Position numbers and translations under genes: made by a program
Shown here: positions 1 to 6,677 of the stretch, one piece after another
Position numbering within the stretch: position 1 is the first letter of the stretch
How the letters are laid out: each line of letters opens with the position of its first letter
Notes under the pieces: generated by a model
What the model was told of the DNA's origin: nothing
What the model saw: the letters and a program-made list of their open reading frames with translations, nothing else
The model's database searches: none
NCBI GenBank assembly: GCA_963677505.2
Contig: CAXXWB010000007.1
Coordinates: forward strand, 1 to 12,484
Length of the DNA: 12,484 bases
Direction of reading: 5' to 3'
DNA from: JBGSUZ01 sp963677505
GTDB lineage: Bacteria > Bacillota > Clostridia > Peptostreptococcales > Acidaminobacteraceae

Positions 1-129
1 CTTTGCACTTTGATTCTTCATTTTTTTCTCGTTGTTACGTTTTTTTTCATCTTCCATTTGTTGCGTCATTAATCTGTATCGATATGATTCGTAAGATTCA
101 TATGATTCTAAATGGCGAGCAGTTTGCAT
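1..129 (-). CDS. FtsL-like / dcw-cluster protein, N-terminal fragment (cut by window edge)
   Basis: This is an open frame of 43 codons running off the left edge. It starts at an ATG (127-129) preceded by a strong AAGGAGG site about 7 bases upstream, and only 15 bases separate it from the rsmH stop. The visible part is hydrophilic. It begins MQTARHLESYESYESYRYR and continues into a Lys/Glu/Asn/Gln-rich stretch. In Firmicutes the gene after rsmH is normally ftsL, encoding a small bitopic divisome protein with a charged cytoplasmic N-terminus, one membrane helix and a periplasmic coiled coil. The visible charged segment fits that cytoplasmic tail, but the membrane helix would lie outside the window. 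The FtsL assignment therefore rests on position, not on sequence similarity. A three-fold ESY repeat is present near the N-terminus. The gene is presumably cotranscribed with mraZ and rsmH. Confidence 0.7.
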   Translation of the reverse strand, partial: MQTARHLESYESYESYRYRLMTQQMEDEKKRNNEKKMKNQSAK

Positions 130-144
130 ACAATTGCCTCCTTG

Positions 145-1080
145 CTAAATCTTTTCGATCACCCTGAGTTTCGCACTTCTTGAGCGAGGGTTCTCTTCCA
201 CTTCCTCTTCAGACGGTAAAATCGGCTTCCTTGTAATTATTTTGCCGACCGGTTTTCCGCCACATTGGCAAACCGGAAATTCTGGAGGACACTTACAACC
301 TGTAGCTAAATCTTTGAACGTTTGTTTTACAATACGATCCTCTAAAGAATGAAATGTAATAATTGCCATTCTCCCGCCCGGATTCATAACGCTTAGTCCA
401 TCGCGAATAGCTTGCTCAATAATCCCTAATTCATTATTTACTTCAATTCTTATGGCTTGGAAGGTCCTCTTAGCTGGATGGGGTCCATCTTGCCTTGCTC
501 TTGCAGGGATAGCCGCTTTTATAATGTCTACTAGCTCAAAAGTCGATTTGATTTCACCATTTCTGCGGGCTTCTACTATAAATTTGGCGATTCTTGAAGC
601 CCATTTTTCCTCTCCGTAATCTCGAATGAGCTCGTAGATGGATTTCTCTGAATATTCATTGGCCACGTGCCATGCTGTAATTTCGCTATTTCTATTCATA
701 CGCATATCTAATGCGCCATCATTCATGTAGGAAAAGCCTCTATCCGCTTCATCTAGCTGATAAGATGACACCCCTAAGTCCATAAGCATGCCATCTATGC
801 CCTTCAAGCCTAAATCTTCAACTACCTTTTTAATGGCCACAAAATTACTATGTACAGGTACAAATTTAGTGCCAAATCGGGCCAATCTCTCTCCCGCTGC
901 CTTATGGGCATCTTGGTCTTGATCTATGCCTATCAGCTTTCCGCCTTCTCCTAGTTGAGATAACAAGTATTCAGAATGGCCGCCACCACCTAGTGTGCCA
1001 TCGACGTAAATGCCATTTGGTTTCAAATTCAAGTTGTCTACTGTTTCTTTTAACAACACCGTGACGTGACTAAATTCCAT
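145..1080 (-). CDS. rsmH: 16S rRNA (cytosine(1402)-N(4))-methyltransferase RsmH (MraW)
   Basis: RsmH transfers a methyl group from S-adenosylmethionine to N4 of C1402 in the decoding centre of 16S rRNA. The 311 residues match the usual family length of about 310. The N-terminus HVTVLLKETVDNL is typical. The SAM-binding glycine loop GTLGGGGHSEYLL lies at residues 29-41. The family signatures LMDLGVSSYQLD (about 100-111), RGFSY, ALDMRMN and ITFHSLEDRIVK follow in order. Near the C-terminus is a cysteine-bearing segment (CKCPPEFPVCQC) typical of the family. The gene is second in the dcw cluster, 42 bases downstream of mraZ. A GGGGTGAG sequence upstream of the ATG serves as a moderate ribosome binding site. 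Nothing is truncated and the identification is secure. Confidence 0.98.
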   Translation of the reverse strand: MEFSHVTVLLKETVDNLNLKPNGIYVDGTLGGGGHSEYLLSQLGEGGKLIGIDQDQDAHKAAGERLARFGTKFVPVHSNFVAIKKVVEDLGLKGIDGMLMDLGVSSYQLDEADRGFSYMNDGALDMRMNRNSEITAWHVANEYSEKSIYELIRDYGEEKWASRIAKFIVEARRNGEIKSTFELVDIIKAAIPARARQDGPHPAKRTFQAIRIEVNNELGIIEQAIRDGLSVMNPGGRMAIITFHSLEDRIVKQTFKDLATGCKCPPEFPVCQCGGKPVGKIITRKPILPSEEEVEENPRSRSAKLRVIEKI

Positions 1081-1122
1081 TCCGTTCTCACCCCTATTAT
1101 TTAGTATGTTTATTGCATATAT

Positions 1123-1554
1123 TTAGATGCCCAAATCTTCCATCTGTTCGGCTATATCATCATAAGATATGTTTTCTGGGTCATTGTATTTTTCCCATTG
1201 TTCTGTACTCCATATTTCTATACGCTCGCCAACACCGATGACCACAACTTCCTTGTCCATTTCTGCATATTCTCTAAGCGATTGAGGAAGAAGTATTCTA
1301 CCCTGCTTGTCAAAATTTCCTTCTGTTGCTCCAGAGAAAAAGATTCTTACAAAGGCCCTTGCATTTTTGTTGGTTAGCGGCAAACCTTTTAATTTATCTT
1401 CAAAGACTTTCCATTCATTTTCAGGGAACACGAAGAGACAGTGATCTAAGCCTTTGGTAATATAAAAGGCCTCACCGAGGTTTTCTCTGAATTTAGCCGG
1501 CATGCTCATACGACCTTTAATGTCGACGGCGTGCGTAAATTCTCCAATAAACAT
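1123..1554 (-). CDS. mraZ: Division/cell wall cluster transcriptional repressor MraZ
   Basis: MraZ is a DNA-binding protein of the SpoVT-AbrB fold that binds repeats upstream of its own gene and controls the dcw operon. The 143 residues show the two expected swapped-hairpin repeats. The first centres on DIKGRMSMPAKFRE (residues 11-24) and the second on FDKQGRILLPQSLREYA (about 81-97); both carry the D-x-(K/Q)-G-R core. The start MFIGEFTHAVD is typical of the family. A GGGAGAGG ribosome binding site precedes the ATG. The gene leads the operon mraZ-rsmH-ftsL. The DNA just upstream carries a three-copy MraZ box, so autoregulation is likely. Length and motif spacing are normal. Confidence 0.97.
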   Translation of the reverse strand: MFIGEFTHAVDIKGRMSMPAKFRENLGEAFYITKGLDHCLFVFPENEWKVFEDKLKGLPLTNKNARAFVRIFFSGATEGNFDKQGRILLPQSLREYAEMDKEVVVIGVGERIEIWSTEQWEKYNDPENISYDDIAEQMEDLGI

Positions 1555-1626
1555 AAACCTCTCCCATTTCTCCGCTTTTTCTTACATTTCCCTTTTGTTA
1601 AAATTATTTAATACTTCTGTGGGATT

Positions 1627-1656
1627 GTTACCCACTTTTTCACACTATTCACCACT
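1627..1656 (-). promoter_or_regulatory. MraZ box: three 10-bp direct repeats upstream of mraZ
   Basis: Read on the minus strand, three consecutive 10-mers occur in perfect register: AGTGGTGAAT (1656-1647), AGTGTGAAAA (1646-1637) and AGTGGGTAAC (1636-1627). Each starts AGTG and they share the TGGG-like core that MraZ proteins recognise once per helical turn. The array lies about 72 bases upstream of the mraZ start. AT-rich DNA containing TATTAAAT between the array and the gene could supply the -10 element. The array is placed where binding would affect RNA polymerase at the dcw promoter. The last repeat is also the left arm of a small inverted repeat, GTGGG-N7-CCCAC (1619-1635). The assignment combines visible periodicity with known MraZ biology. 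Confidence 0.75.
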
Positions 1657-1703
1657 AATAATTAAAATATACACCATTTCTCTTACGATTGCCACAAAAA
1701 ACT

Positions 1704-1733
1704 AAAAAAAGAACCCAAAATCGGGTTCTTTTT
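1704..1733 (-). terminator. Rho-independent terminator of the ymfF-ymfH-lgt operon
   Basis: A hairpin with arms GAACCC and GGGTTC is flanked by A and T runs, which extend the stem to AAAAAGAACCC/GGGTTCTTTTT. It sits 13 bases beyond the lgt stop. Read on the minus strand it ends in TTCTTTTTTTAG followed by a second T run. It insulates the mraZ promoter region immediately downstream. Confidence 0.93.
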
Positions 1734-1746
1734 GTTAAATTTTTAT

Positions 1747-2493
1747 TTATCTTTGAATATAATGTTCAGATTTTTTCTTTCCCCATCTATAAATGGCTAT
1801 TCCACCTAAAATCATTAGAAGACTAATGACCTGAGCAATCCTTAGAGGACCAATCATTAAACTATCGGTTCGTAGTCCTTCAATGAAGAATCGACCTAGG
1901 GAATATAGCACAAAATAGAGAGCAATAATTTGACCATCAAAATGCTTTTTATTAAGAAGTCGTAAAAGTATTAAAAAAATGATCCCATTCCATATAGATT
2001 CATATAAAAAAGTAGGATGTACCCTTTGGCCGTCAACCATAATACCCCATGGTAAATCTGTAGGCCCGCCGTGTGCTTCGCTGTTAAAAAAGTTTCCCCA
2101 TCTGCCTATAGCTTGACCTAAGACTAAAACAGGTGCAACTACGTCTGCTAACTTTACAAAGGGAAGCTTTTTCCGAACCGTTACAAGCCATCCAGCCAAG
2201 AATCCACCAATAATACCGCCGTGAATTGCCAATCCTCCAGCTCTTAAATTTAGAATTTCCAGTGGGTCACTTAAATAATAGCTTAAATCGTAGAAAATCA
2301 CATAGTAAAGCCTCGCACCTACAATGGCACAGGGCAATACCCAAATAATCAAATCCATTAAGTCATCTTCCAACAACCCCATAGCTTTGCCCTTTTTCAG
2401 AACAAAGATTGAAGCAATCAACATAGCTGTTGCTATGAAAATGCCGTACCACCGAATATCAAATCCAAATATGGAAAATGCAATTGGATCCAT
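1747..2493 (-). CDS. lgt: Phosphatidylglycerol--prolipoprotein diacylglyceryl transferase Lgt
   Basis: Lgt catalyses the first step of lipoprotein maturation. It transfers diacylglycerol from phosphatidylglycerol to the lipobox cysteine of exported prolipoproteins, at the cytoplasmic membrane. The 248-residue polytopic protein contains the family signature IGRWGNFFNSEAHGG (residues 129-143), with the conserved Arg131 and Glu139. It also has the HGG motif (91-93), an N-terminal RWYGIF segment (14-19) with the conserved tyrosine, and a C-terminal GRFFIEGLRTD segment (200-210). The ATG is preceded by AGGAGGAATAAGATA, a clear ribosome binding site. The gene starts 20 bases after the ymfH-like stop and is last in that operon. 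Linkage to M16 peptidase genes rather than hprK is a local peculiarity. The identification is secure. Confidence 0.98.
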   Translation of the reverse strand: MDPIAFSIFGFDIRWYGIFIATAMLIASIFVLKKGKAMGLLEDDLMDLIIWVLPCAIVGARLYYVIFYDLSYYLSDPLEILNLRAGGLAIHGGIIGGFLAGWLVTVRKKLPFVKLADVVAPVLVLGQAIGRWGNFFNSEAHGGPTDLPWGIMVDGQRVHPTFLYESIWNGIIFLILLRLLNKKHFDGQIIALYFVLYSLGRFFIEGLRTDSLMIGPLRIAQVISLLMILGGIAIYRWGKKKSEHYIQR

Positions 2494-2513
2494 TATCTTA
2501 TTCCTCCTGTGTT

Positions 2514-3803
2514 TTATTCCTCCTGCTTTACAATAGATAGTGCAATATGTTCATCTTTAAAGCTCTCTCTAATGTATTCAAGACCTTCTTCAGGAGAGGT
2601 TTCGCCAACCGATTTAATATACTCGAATAGATTCAGCCCCTTCATCAAATAGCTGACAAATCCACTCGCAACATATTGAACTGAGTTTGCCGAGCTGACC
2701 AAACGACCGATCATCTTCTTTCGAATACGTTCGAATCCTTGTACATCAACCCCTTCAGCCATTAATTCCTTAACCGCTTCTTTTATACGGGCCACTACCA
2801 ACTCAGGGTTTTTGCTCTCTCCCCCAAACATATAATAAGCATAACCCTCACCAAATGTAAAGTCCATACCAAAACTGCTGTTGATCAAGCCTTCATTATA
2901 GGCATTCTTATAGAAATCAGAACCCTTGCCAAAATGTGTATCCAAAATGAGCTTCACCGAAATTGCCGTTCTCATCAGTTGGTTGACATTTTCAAAATTA
3001 TTATAGCCCTTAACACCCAGTTCAAACAAAGGCATCGGTACATCAAAGTGGGCTTCAACATATGGTTTGAACACGGTCATACCTTCCTTGGGTAGACTTT
3101 CTTTTTCAGCGGTTTTACGCTTTAAAAAACCCTCGCTTAGATTGGCGTCAATAACATCCAAAAGATTTTTAGGGTCAATATCCCCAGAAATAATCAAGAC
3201 CATATTAGAAGGGGCATAAAAACTTTCATAGCAGGTTTCTAGTTGCTGTTTGGTTATAGCATTAACACTTTCTTCACTACCGCCGATATCATCTCTGATT
3301 GGGTGTTTTTCGTAAAGAATCTTCAATAAATTGAAGTAAACCATGTATTCAGGTTCGTCTTCATAAGATTTTAGTTCTTGTACAATAATGCCCTTTTCTT
3401 TTTCTACGTTTTCTTCAGTCAGGTTGACCCTTTGCACAAATTTCAATAGTTCAACAAAACCCTCGTCAAATTGATCTACTGTTGAGAAATGATAGACCGT
3501 TGAATTAAAGCTTGTATAGGCGTTTACAGAAGCCCCAAATGCTGCGAATTTATCAAAAATATTTCTATCAGTGTCTTCAAATATTTTATGCTCTAAGAAG
3601 TGAGCAATGCCCTTAGGCATACAGCTTCTCTCGCCTTCACTTGTAAAACAATTATGGAAGGAACCGTACTTCGTCCCGAAGTATGCGTATTTTTTAGTGA
3701 ATCCCGGTTTTGGAATAAAATAAATTTCAAGTCCACTAGGGTGAATGTGAGAAAAGACTGTTTCCTCTAAAACTTTGTCTGTACTAATCTGCCATCTTTC
3801 CAT
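2514..3803 (-). CDS. ymfH: M16 family zinc metallopeptidase, YmfH-like (active partner)
   Basis: This 429-residue protein belongs to the pitrilysin/insulinase (M16) family. The inverted zinc motif HFLEH lies at residues 68-72, in the typical context GIAHFLEHKIFED. The downstream Glu136 and Glu143 (in EKEKGIIVQELKSYEDEP) match the spacing seen in pitrilysin, where the second of the two is the third zinc ligand. It should therefore be catalytically competent. It is paired with the upstream gene, which lacks the motif; the reading frames overlap as TAATG (3801-3805), implying translational coupling and probably a heteromeric complex. Bacillus homologues YmfF/YmfH (also written YfmF/YfmH) are annotated as associated with EF-P modification, but their substrate is not well established. 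There is no signal peptide, so the protein is probably cytoplasmic. The symbol is given by family resemblance. Confidence 0.9.
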   Translation of the reverse strand: MERWQISTDKVLEETVFSHIHPSGLEIYFIPKPGFTKKYAYFGTKYGSFHNCFTSEGERSCMPKGIAHFLEHKIFEDTDRNIFDKFAAFGASVNAYTSFNSTVYHFSTVDQFDEGFVELLKFVQRVNLTEENVEKEKGIIVQELKSYEDEPEYMVYFNLLKILYEKHPIRDDIGGSEESVNAITKQQLETCYESFYAPSNMVLIISGDIDPKNLLDVIDANLSEGFLKRKTAEKESLPKEGMTVFKPYVEAHFDVPMPLFELGVKGYNNFENVNQLMRTAISVKLILDTHFGKGSDFYKNAYNEGLINSSFGMDFTFGEGYAYYMFGGESKNPELVVARIKEAVKELMAEGVDVQGFERIRKKMIGRLVSSANSVQYVASGFVSYLMKGLNLFEYIKSVGETSPEEGLEYIRESFKDEHIALSIVKQEE

Positions 3804-5074
3804 TATGCTTCACCGCCCTTTAAAAAATAAATTGTGTCCTTTTTAACACGCTTGCCCGCTTCAATAATCTGCTCTTTTGTCACTGCTTCAAATAGAGAAA
3901 CAAAATGTTCTATATCCATAGGATCATTCAGCATATTTTGATTGTAGTAGAAATTAGAGAATGAATTTGGATAGTCTACAATAGAACGAAGAGACGAAAC
4001 AACTGATTTTCTTGCCATATTAATGTCGTCTTCGGTAAAGTTACCTTTTAGCATTTCTTCAAATTCAACATCGATTAATGTAGTCGCTTTTTCATACTTG
4101 TCAAAATCTATACCAGAAACCACATACATAATACCCTTAAGCTTATCCACCTTAGAGCCTATGAAATAGCATAAGCTCTCCTTTTCTCTAAGGTTCATAA
4201 ATAATTTGCTGCTTGGCATACCGCCAAAAATGACATTAAAGAGTTGCAGCGGGTAATACATAGGGTCTTTTCGATCGGTATATGTTCTGTAACCTATGAC
4301 CAATTTTCCCTGTTGGATATTCATTGATTCTTCAAAATACTTAACGTCTGCGATTGGTACATCTACAATTTCTTCTGGCACTAGCACTATTTCAGTCATT
4401 GATTTTCCAAAATAAGACGTTATTAACGCCTCTGTCTTGTCGAAATCAAAATCACCAATGGCTACTATGTCCATTTTGGAGTGATTGACCACATCCAAAT
4501 AGTGTTTGTACAATTTTTCATTGGTGACAGTTTCCAAATAATCTACGTTCCCATAGCCATAAAAACGGTAGGGTTCTTTTTCACACATTAATTCAAAGCA
4601 GCGATCCACAGAATATGTGGTTTTGTCGTTGATGCGAGATTCAATTTCTTGTTTGAGTTGCTCCTTTTCAAGATCAAACAGAGCCTTATCAAACCCTTCT
4701 TCTCCTAGAAGGGGGGCATTAATCATTTCATTTAATATAGAAAGACCATCTGCCATAAGTGGTTCTCCAATAATTGGACTCCTTGGGAACTGAACCTTGA
4801 TTTGAACTTGATGTCTTTCTCCTACTTTTTGTACATCACTTACCAAAGCCATGCCATAGTGCTCATCTAAAAATTGATTCAACACTTGGGCTGTCGGGTA
4901 TTTTTCGCACCCTCTGTCTAAAATTCTCGTGATGAGTGCATTCATTGTAGCTTCTTCCATTGTAAGCGGTCTGAGATAGTAAACGCTGATTAAATCTGTT
5001 TTAAATTTCTTAGATTTTACAAGGTGAAGTTCTACGTTTTTAGCAATTTCTACAGTTTTTCTTGCATCAATCAT
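3803..5074 (-). CDS. ymfF: M16 family peptidase-like protein, YmfF-like (inactive partner)
   Basis: This 423-residue protein has the length and layout of an M16 half. Near the N-terminus, where HxxEH is expected, it shows ALITRILDRGCEKYPT, so the zinc-binding histidines and glutamate are absent. The region around EKEQLKQEIESRINDKTTYSVDRCFELM corresponds to the helix that carries the third ligand in active members. The central VNHSKMDIVAIGDFD matches the strand linking the two M16 subdomains, and MPSSKLFMNLREKESLCYFIGS is the typical C-terminal motif with the conserved arginine and tyrosine of the R/Y pair. It is therefore a pseudo-peptidase that likely works with the adjacent active protein. 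The ATG follows GAAGG about 10 bases upstream. It is first in the operon ymfF-ymfH-lgt. Confidence 0.88.
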   Translation of the reverse strand: MIDARKTVEIAKNVELHLVKSKKFKTDLISVYYLRPLTMEEATMNALITRILDRGCEKYPTAQVLNQFLDEHYGMALVSDVQKVGERHQVQIKVQFPRSPIIGEPLMADGLSILNEMINAPLLGEEGFDKALFDLEKEQLKQEIESRINDKTTYSVDRCFELMCEKEPYRFYGYGNVDYLETVTNEKLYKHYLDVVNHSKMDIVAIGDFDFDKTEALITSYFGKSMTEIVLVPEEIVDVPIADVKYFEESMNIQQGKLVIGYRTYTDRKDPMYYPLQLFNVIFGGMPSSKLFMNLREKESLCYFIGSKVDKLKGIMYVVSGIDFDKYEKATTLIDVEFEEMLKGNFTEDDINMARKSVVSSLRSIVDYPNSFSNFYYNQNMLNDPMDIEHFVSLFEAVTKEQIIEAGKRVKKDTIYFLKGGEA

Positions 5075-5157
5075 ATTATCAATACCTTCAATTCATTTTT
5101 ATTTTTGAATATTTTTGTAAATTAAGGCCTTAGTTTCCAAATTCTTGGTACCAATTT

Positions 5158-5185
5158 ATTATACCACAGAAAGGAAAATAGTAAA
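5158..5185 (-). promoter_or_regulatory. Promoter of the M16/lgt operon (extended -10)
   Basis: On the minus strand there is a TGGTATAAT element, a perfect extended -10 (TATAAT at 5158-5163). A TTTACT hexamer lies 16 bases upstream (5180-5185), overlapping the T run of the preceding terminator. Transcription would start near 5151, giving a leader of about 77 nt. The leader contains two 10-bp palindromes, TTGGTACCAA (5145-5154) and TAAGGCCTTA (5123-5132). Confidence 0.75.
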
Positions 5186-5211
5186 AAAAATTAGCAGAAT
5201 TTACCTGCTAA
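5183..5211 (-). terminator. Rho-independent terminator after the candidate 6S-like RNA
   Basis: On the minus strand TTAGCAG and CTGCTAA form a 7-bp stem with a 7-base loop (5191-5211), followed by eight Ts (5190-5183). No protein gene ends here, so the terminator needs a noncoding transcript to act on. The structured RNA at 5221-5410 supplies one. It also separates that RNA from the M16 operon promoter. Confidence 0.85.
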
Positions 5212-5220
5212 TTTAATTTT

Positions 5221-5410
5221 GGGTAGAATTCAACAATCAAGTGATCGCTGATCTGTATTGAAATTTCACCTCTTTAAGGCGGCGCAATCCCCCAACATTT
5301 ACAGAAAACTTGGAATATTTACCTTCTTGCCCTTCACAGTCGCATGTCTAAGGTTTTAATTGCAATTGATTTTCATTTGTAGTTGACGAATTATGTTGAA
5401 GTTTCCCTCT
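5221..5410 (-). ncRNA. Candidate 6S-like structured RNA (about 190 nt)
   Basis: There is no protein frame here, but the minus strand folds by eye into one long rod. The closing stem pairs GGG (5407-5405) with CCC (5223-5221) and TTCAACA (5400-5394) with TGTTGAA (5235-5229). Next comes a large bubble of about 27 and 21 nt. ATTGCAATT (5366-5358) then pairs with AATTTCAAT (5265-5257) at 8 of 9 positions. Further pairs are ACCTT with GAGGT, AAGG with CCTT, GCAA with TTGC, and an apical TTCCAA/TTGGGG hairpin. The 3' side of the bubble holds a small GATC-AGC-GATC hairpin (5253-5243). Length, rod shape, central bubble and bubble hairpin are the hallmarks of 6S RNA, which mimics an open promoter and binds RNA polymerase. 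A -10 TATAAT (5422-5417) puts the start at about 5410, and a terminator follows. The existence of an RNA is fairly well supported; the 6S identity is inferred from shape alone. Confidence 0.55.
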
Positions 5411-5424
5411 GGTTCGATTATAAT
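5396..5424 (+). promoter_or_regulatory. Promoter of ychF
   Basis: TTGAAG (5396-5401) and a perfect TATAAT (5419-5424) are separated by exactly 17 bases on the plus strand. Transcription would start near 5431, giving a leader of about 79 nt before ychF. The -10 lies inside the self-complementary octamer ATTATAAT, which also provides a TATAAT for the opposite strand. Confidence 0.8.
5417..5422 (-). promoter_or_regulatory. -10 element for the minus-strand 6S-like RNA, overlapping the ychF -10
   Basis: Read on the minus strand, TATAAT occupies 5422-5417 with a 6-base gap to the proposed RNA start at 5410. No good -35 hexamer is visible at 16-18 bases (CTTACT is the best and is weak). The call therefore rests on the -10 and on its exact position relative to the RNA 5' end. 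Confidence 0.45.
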
Positions 5425-5509
5425 TTCTATGGTATTCAAGTAAGGTGCATTATTATGCCCATTTTTCGGATTAATAACGTATATAACGAGAGATAGAGAG
5501 GAAGATCAT

Positions 5510-6601
5510 ATGAAATTAGGAATCGTCGGATTGCCAAATGTAGGCAAGTCTACATTATTTAACGCAATTACTAAAGCAGGTGCTGAATCTGCAAACTATC
5601 CATTTTGTACTATCGAACCAAATGTAGGTGTTGTATCTGTTCCAGATAAACGCCTTCCCGTTTTGAGAGATTTGTATGACTCACAAAGAATCGTCCCGAC
5701 TGCTATTGAGTTCTACGATATTGCTGGTTTGGTCAGAGGCGCTTCTAAAGGCGAAGGTCTTGGGAACAAATTCCTCGGTCATATCAGAGAAGTTGAAGCC
5801 ATTGTACACGTGGTCCGTTGTTTTGAAGACGAAAACGTGGTTCACGTGGAAGGTAAAATTGGTCCTCTTAGCGATATTGAGACCATTAATATGGAACTCA
5901 TTTTTGCAGACATGGAATTGGTCGAAAGAAGAGTTGATAAGACAAGAAAAGCCCTTAAAAGTGATAAAAATGCTCAAGGTGAATTAGATATATTAGAAAG
6001 AGTACTTAAAGTTCTCGAAGAAGGTCAATCTGCTAGAACTATCGAATTTACTGAAGATGAAGATAAATTTGTTAAAACCCTCAACTTGTTGACTTATAAG
6101 CCTATCATTTATGTTGCCAATGTTTCTGAAGACGACATTATGGCTGGTGGGGAAAATGACTTTGTAAAAACAGTCAGAGCCTTTGCTGATTCTGAAAATG
6201 CTGAAGCGGTTATGATTTGTGCTAAAATTGAACAAGAAATTGCCGAACTTGAAGAAGACGACCGTGCTGGCTTCCTCCAAGACCTTGGTTTAGATGAAGC
6301 TGGTCTCGATAAATTGGTTAGAGCTTGTTACCACTTGCTTGATTTGATTTCTTTCTTGACGGCTGGTCCTCAGGAAATCCGTGCTTGGACCATCCGAAAA
6401 GGTACAAAAGCCCCTGCTGCTGCTGGTAAAATCCACTCGGATATTGAGAGAGGTTTTATTCGCGCAGAAACCATTGCTTATAACGATTTAATTGAGCACG
6501 GCACCATGTCTGCCGCTAAAGACAAAGGCCTTGTAAGACTTGAAGGCAAAGAATATGAAGTTAAAGATGGCGATGTTATTTTGTTTAGATTTAACGTGTA
6601 A
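5510..6601 (+). CDS. ychF: Redox-regulated ATPase YchF (Obg-family P-loop NTPase)
   Basis: YchF/OLA1 is a universally conserved, ribosome-associated P-loop NTPase of the Obg family that prefers ATP and is linked to stress and translation control. The 363 residues match the family length. The Walker A loop GLPNVGKST lies at residues 7-15. The G3 motif is YDIAGLVRG, with a hydrophobic residue in place of the usual catalytic glutamine. The G4 position reads NVSED (from about residue 204), the NxxE variant that explains ATP rather than GTP preference. The central coiled coil and the C-terminal TGS domain (FLTAGPQEIRAWTIRKG to VILFRF) are intact. It has its own consensus promoter and a GAGAGGAAG ribosome binding site. 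It diverges from the M16 operon and is the only plus-strand protein gene here. Confidence 0.98.
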   Translation: MKLGIVGLPNVGKSTLFNAITKAGAESANYPFCTIEPNVGVVSVPDKRLPVLRDLYDSQRIVPTAIEFYDIAGLVRGASKGEGLGNKFLGHIREVEAIVHVVRCFEDENVVHVEGKIGPLSDIETINMELIFADMELVERRVDKTRKALKSDKNAQGELDILERVLKVLEEGQSARTIEFTEDEDKFVKTLNLLTYKPIIYVANVSEDDIMAGGENDFVKTVRAFADSENAEAVMICAKIEQEIAELEEDDRAGFLQDLGLDEAGLDKLVRACYHLLDLISFLTAGPQEIRAWTIRKGTKAPAAAGKIHSDIERGFIRAETIAYNDLIEHGTMSAAKDKGLVRLEGKEYEVKDGDVILFRFNV

Positions 6602-6622
6602 ATTTAATTCTCTTTATGAATT

Positions 6623-6659
6623 AAAAACCGCTAAACGGTTTATCCGTTTAGCGGTTTTT
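6623..6659. terminator. Bidirectional terminator between ychF and the converging 299-residue gene
   Basis: A perfect 16-bp inverted repeat has arms AAAAACCGCTAAACGG (6623-6638) and its complement (6644-6659) around the loop TTTAT. With A runs on one side and T runs on the other, it can terminate transcription in both directions. It lies 21 bases after the ychF stop and 18 bases beyond the stop of the converging minus-strand gene. Confidence 0.95.
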
Positions 6660-6677
6660 TGTAGCTATTCCTTTAGA

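Noticed and set aside
1502..1705. Plus-strand open frame of 67 codons antisense to the mraZ start and promoter
   Set aside because: It runs through the MraZ box and mraZ leader, has no ribosome binding site and has a composition typical of chance frames in AT-rich DNA.
5183..5410. The structured gap as a riboswitch or T-box leader controlling the M16 operon
   Set aside because: I see no T-box sequence (AGGGTGGNACCGCG) and no riboswitch core that I recognise. A full promoter lies after the terminator, so the operon does not depend on read-through. A free-standing RNA fits better.
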